Source: an uncultured Collinsella sp.
GTDB taxonomy: Bacteria; Actinomycetota; Coriobacteriia; Coriobacteriales; Coriobacteriaceae
Direction of reading: 5' to 3'
DNA: 7,754 nt
NCBI GenBank assembly: GCA_905197385.1
Contig: CAJJYO010000071.1
Location: 1-7,754, forward strand
Part shown: positions 5,402-7,754 of the stretch, piece after piece
How positions within the stretch are numbered: position 1 is the first letter of the stretch
Layout: every line of letters starts with the position of its first letter
Position numbers and translations under genes: made by a program
Notes under the pieces: generated by a model
The model's database searches: none
Told to the model about the DNA's origin: nothing
The model's input: only the letters and a program-made list of their open reading frames with translations

Positions 5402-6307
5402 ATGCGGCCCGGTGGCACTCAGACAAAGCGCGGCGCCGCGGTGCGCATGCGACGCCGACTGGGCTTGGCGCCGCGGGCGTACGTGCTGCTGTCGTGCTCG
5501 CTGGTGCTGGTCATGGCTGGCGTTTCTGCCTATGGCATGACCGTGCCGTCCATGATGCAGGCGCATGCCGCACGCGAACCGCGCGTGGGGCATGAGGTCA
5601 AAAGTGATCTGGGTACCACGACTGGATATGCTTGGGCAAGTGTGGTCGCGCATATTGTGTTTGGCACCGACGATGCGGACGGCGCCGAGGCCCCGGACAA
5701 CGAAGTCACGCTTGCCAATGGCAAAACCATCGTGCTCACCAACACCAAGATCATCGATCGGTTGTCCAACAATAGCGTGGCGGCAACGGTGAATAAGGTC
5801 GAGCAGCAGAAGGAGCAGGACGCCCAGCAGTCCGGAAAGCCCGGTAGCTCGGATACTTCTGGCCCCGGCTCGGATTCATCGAGTTCGGGCGGCGGCTCTG
5901 GGTCGGGTTCCTCTACCGGAGGGTCTGGAAACGGCGGCTCGACGGGCGGCAACACTGACAACGATTCAAACTCCGGTGGCCTTTCCGCTGCTGAAGAAGA
6001 GAGCATTCACAGTTGGCTTGTGACCAAGTACAACATGCTCGACGGCTATGTTTCTCGTGCCAATGACGTGGTCTCGACCTATAACTCTACGGGAGATCCC
6101 AGACCGTGCGACAGCCTGGTCGGGGAGATGTTTGTCATTCGAGCCGAGTTCGGTCGTCAGACATTCTCGCCCCGGTCAAAGTGGTATCAGCAGTATGCCA
6201 ATCTGTGGGGCTGTTACACCAACCTATGTCAATGGGTCGGCCATTACGGCGATGATGACGTCGCGCTCGGTAACTTCAACAATAACGTGGCGGCGCTTGC
6301 CCTATGA
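5402..6307 (+). CDS. Membrane-anchored protein with Ser/Gly-rich linker
   Basis: A 301-residue protein with no recognised family. A basic N-terminus (KR, RMRRR) precedes one hydrophobic segment (about residues 26-45), so it is a signal anchor or an uncleaved signal, and the rest is probably outside the cell. Residues about 64-135 form a small mixed region (VTLANGKTIVLTNTKIIDRL). A long flexible linker rich in Ser and Gly spans about 144-193. The C-terminal 105 residues look helical and are rich in Trp, Tyr and Asn, with three cysteines (236, 271, 276) that could form a disulfide. The start at 5402 has an excellent GGAGGAG (5390-5396) five bases upstream. An in-frame ATG at 5345 could add 19 residues. 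Its stop overlaps the kinase start as ATGA, so the two are coupled. It may be a sensor, partner or substrate of the kinase; that is inference. Confidence 0.8.
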   Translation: MRPGGTQTKRGAAVRMRRRLGLAPRAYVLLSCSLVLVMAGVSAYGMTVPSMMQAHAAREPRVGHEVKSDLGTTTGYAWASVVAHIVFGTDDADGAEAPDNEVTLANGKTIVLTNTKIIDRLSNNSVAATVNKVEQQKEQDAQQSGKPGSSDTSGPGSDSSSSGGGSGSGSSTGGSGNGGSTGGNTDNDSNSGGLSAAEEESIHSWLVTKYNMLDGYVSRANDVVSTYNSTGDPRPCDSLVGEMFVIRAEFGRQTFSPRSKWYQQYANLWGCYTNLCQWVGHYGDDDVALGNFNNNVAALAL

Positions 6308-7754
6308 TGACCGATCTTGCATCCACCACACCACAATCGCTCGGTCGCGATCCCATGGTCGGCCTGCGCCTGGCGCGTGTCGACGGGTTTGAGCCGGCCA
6401 TTGCGCTCGGTCAGGACGAACTGCCTGCCTATCTGCGTCGTTTTACGATGCTGTTTGCCGACGATGCCACCATGCGCCGTGGCGGTATCGGCCGCGTGAC
6501 GCGTGCTGTCAACGCCCAAGGCGAGGCCGTGGCGCTCAAGCAGCTCATCTTGCCGGCGCGCGATGAGTTCGACGACGATGCCGCTCACGAGGCGCTGGTC
6601 GCCAAGTTCAAGGCGGCGTTTCGCGAGGAATACGAATGCCATCGCGCCCTTTCGGGCCTTAAGGGCTTTCCCCGCCTCTATGGCTGGGGCGAGGTCGACG
6701 GTGTGCCTGCAATTGTCATGGAATGGGTCGAGGGCGAGACGCTTGCCCGCTTGCGTTCGCGACTTGCCGTGGACGATGCCGGACGCCTGTCGCCGCTTGT
6801 GGCGGCGCGTCTGGGTCGCGACCTGTTCGATCTGCTCTGCCGTATGAGCCTGGTGGGCGAGGGCTTTGTCCATCGCGATATCTCACCCGCTAATATTATG
6901 GTGCGCACGGCGCGCCTGCCGCTCGACCGACAGCTTGCCGAAGGCACCTTCGACCTGTGCTTGATCGATTTTGGCTCGTCGCTGGCGCTCGAGCCCGCCT
7001 CTGCGGTGGCCGGCACCGGCGGCAAGGCGTCGTTTACCGAACGCTATGCCACGTTGCGCCGTGCGACGGTGGCCTACGCCCCGCCCGAGATGCTCACCGA
7101 CGATATCCCCGACCTGCGCATGCTTCGCATGTCGCCGGCGATCGATGTCTATGCAGCGGCGAGTACGGTCTACGAGCTCATCGCCGGTGTCGCGCCGTAC
7201 GAAGTGGCGCCGGGTGCATCGGGTACTTCGGGCTCGCGCAAAAAGACGCGCGATATCGCCAGCCCCTATCGCCTCAAGATGGATACGCTGCCCGATTATC
7301 CCGTCGGCGCCCACGCGCCCGGCTGCGACTTGACGCAGCTGCTGCGACGCGAGCCCGATGTGGCACTTGCCGCGGCCGAACAGGCTCAGCAGCTGGGGCT
7401 CGATCCAAATTCCGAGGATTTGCGCGATGCGCTGGCGTTTGTCGACGCTCAGCTGTTCGATGTGGTGATGGCCTGCCTGTCCTGCCATCAGGAAGATCGT
7501 CCCGAGCCGGCTGCGGTGGAGGCGGCGCTCTCGGCATTTTGCGACCACTATGCGCAAAATGTTGCCCGCTCGCTTCGCGCCGAGCCGCTCATGCCGTGCC
7601 CGATGGAGGTATCGGGGCACGCAGCCCGGCGTGCGGCGATGGTTGGTGCGACGGCGGCATGCGGCGTGCTTTGGGCTGTGGTCGTGGTATCAGCGGCGCT
7701 GTTGGCGTCGGGCGCCCATGTGACGATTGCCGCGGGACCGCCTATGTGGTCCGG
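6304..7754 (+). CDS. Hanks-type Ser/Thr protein kinase, membrane-bound (3' partial)
   Basis: An open reading frame of 483 complete codons that continues past the right edge, so the C-terminus is missing. Kinase landmarks, counted from the ATG at 6304: a Gly-rich loop GGIGRV (60-65), VALK with the ATP lysine K79, a hinge near VMEWVEGE (138-145), HRDISPAN (190-197; catalytic D192 and N197), DFG (222-224), TVAYAPPE (255-262), the helix F aspartate in SPAIDVYAAAS (D281) and the late arginine in EDRPEP (R399). All catalytic residues are present, so it should be active. About 90 residues separate helix F from the final helices, with a basic SGSRKKTRD stretch. A hydrophobic helix (about 446-472) suggests PknB-like topology with an external domain beyond the window. 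ATGs at 6304 and 6307 are both possible. There is no Shine-Dalgarno sequence, and the start overlaps the upstream stop, which indicates translational coupling. Confidence 0.9.
   Translation, partial: MMTDLASTTPQSLGRDPMVGLRLARVDGFEPAIALGQDELPAYLRRFTMLFADDATMRRGGIGRVTRAVNAQGEAVALKQLILPARDEFDDDAAHEALVAKFKAAFREEYECHRALSGLKGFPRLYGWGEVDGVPAIVMEWVEGETLARLRSRLAVDDAGRLSPLVAARLGRDLFDLLCRMSLVGEGFVHRDISPANIMVRTARLPLDRQLAEGTFDLCLIDFGSSLALEPASAVAGTGGKASFTERYATLRRATVAYAPPEMLTDDIPDLRMLRMSPAIDVYAAASTVYELIAGVAPYEVAPGASGTSGSRKKTRDIASPYRLKMDTLPDYPVGAHAPGCDLTQLLRREPDVALAAAEQAQQLGLDPNSEDLRDALAFVDAQLFDVVMACLSCHQEDRPEPAAVEAALSAFCDHYAQNVARSLRAEPLMPCPMEVSGHAARRAAMVGATAACGVLWAVVVVSAALLASGAHVTIAAGPPMWS

Noticed and set aside
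5830..5985. Repetitive Ser/Gly-coding stretch as a tandem repeat or recombination site
   Set aside because: Codons vary and there is no regular repeat unit; it reads as an ordinary flexible protein linker.
6883..7620. Long leftward open frame (245 codons) opposite the kinase
   Set aside because: It is the mirror of a G+C-rich gene; the rightward frame carries every kinase motif and this one shows none.
1..7754. CRISPR array, insertion sequence or phage genes
   Set aside because: No regularly spaced repeats, transposase motifs or terminal inverted repeats with target duplications were seen on either strand.

Overview
The window looks like chromosomal DNA from a high-G+C Gram-positive, most likely a gut member of the Coriobacteriia (Collinsella-like). 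This rests on strong G+C bias at third codon positions, the dnaX / ybaB / recR housekeeping block, an Ala/Pro-rich DnaX and a PknB-like membrane kinase. The genus is inference from protein resemblance and was not searched.

Layout. Positions 1-106 are non-coding, with a weak possible leftward promoter. A leftward gene (107-823) encodes a two-helix membrane protein with a YcxB-like domain and a lysine-rich tail. It diverges from dnaX (939-3392), the clamp-loader tau/gamma subunit, which is long (817 aa) because of two Pro/Ala-rich linkers. A small leftward gene (3414-3887) for a single-pass membrane protein of unknown function and a 340-base gap follow; both are visibly A+T-richer than their surroundings. 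They separate dnaX from its usual partners ybaB (4228-4548) and recR (4562-5158). The gap holds divergent promoters and a 41-bp imperfect palindrome.

Downstream of recR, a 243-base gap carries two near-identical palindromic 15-mers exactly 73 bp apart. The second overlaps a likely extended -10 promoter. A strong intrinsic terminator then ends directly against the Shine-Dalgarno sequence of the next gene. That gene (5402-6307) encodes a membrane-anchored protein with a Ser/Gly-rich linker. It overlaps by 4 bases the start of a Hanks-type Ser/Thr kinase (6304 to the right edge) with a C-terminal membrane helix, cut by the window end. An ATG at 5345 is in frame with the 5402 start and lies only 5 bases after the -10, so the terminator lies between two possible starts.

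How they work together: dnaX, ybaB and recR serve replication and recombinational repair. The last two genes form a translationally coupled pair that looks like an envelope signalling unit, with what looks like its own operator and attenuator region. This pair and its control region are the part most worth following up.
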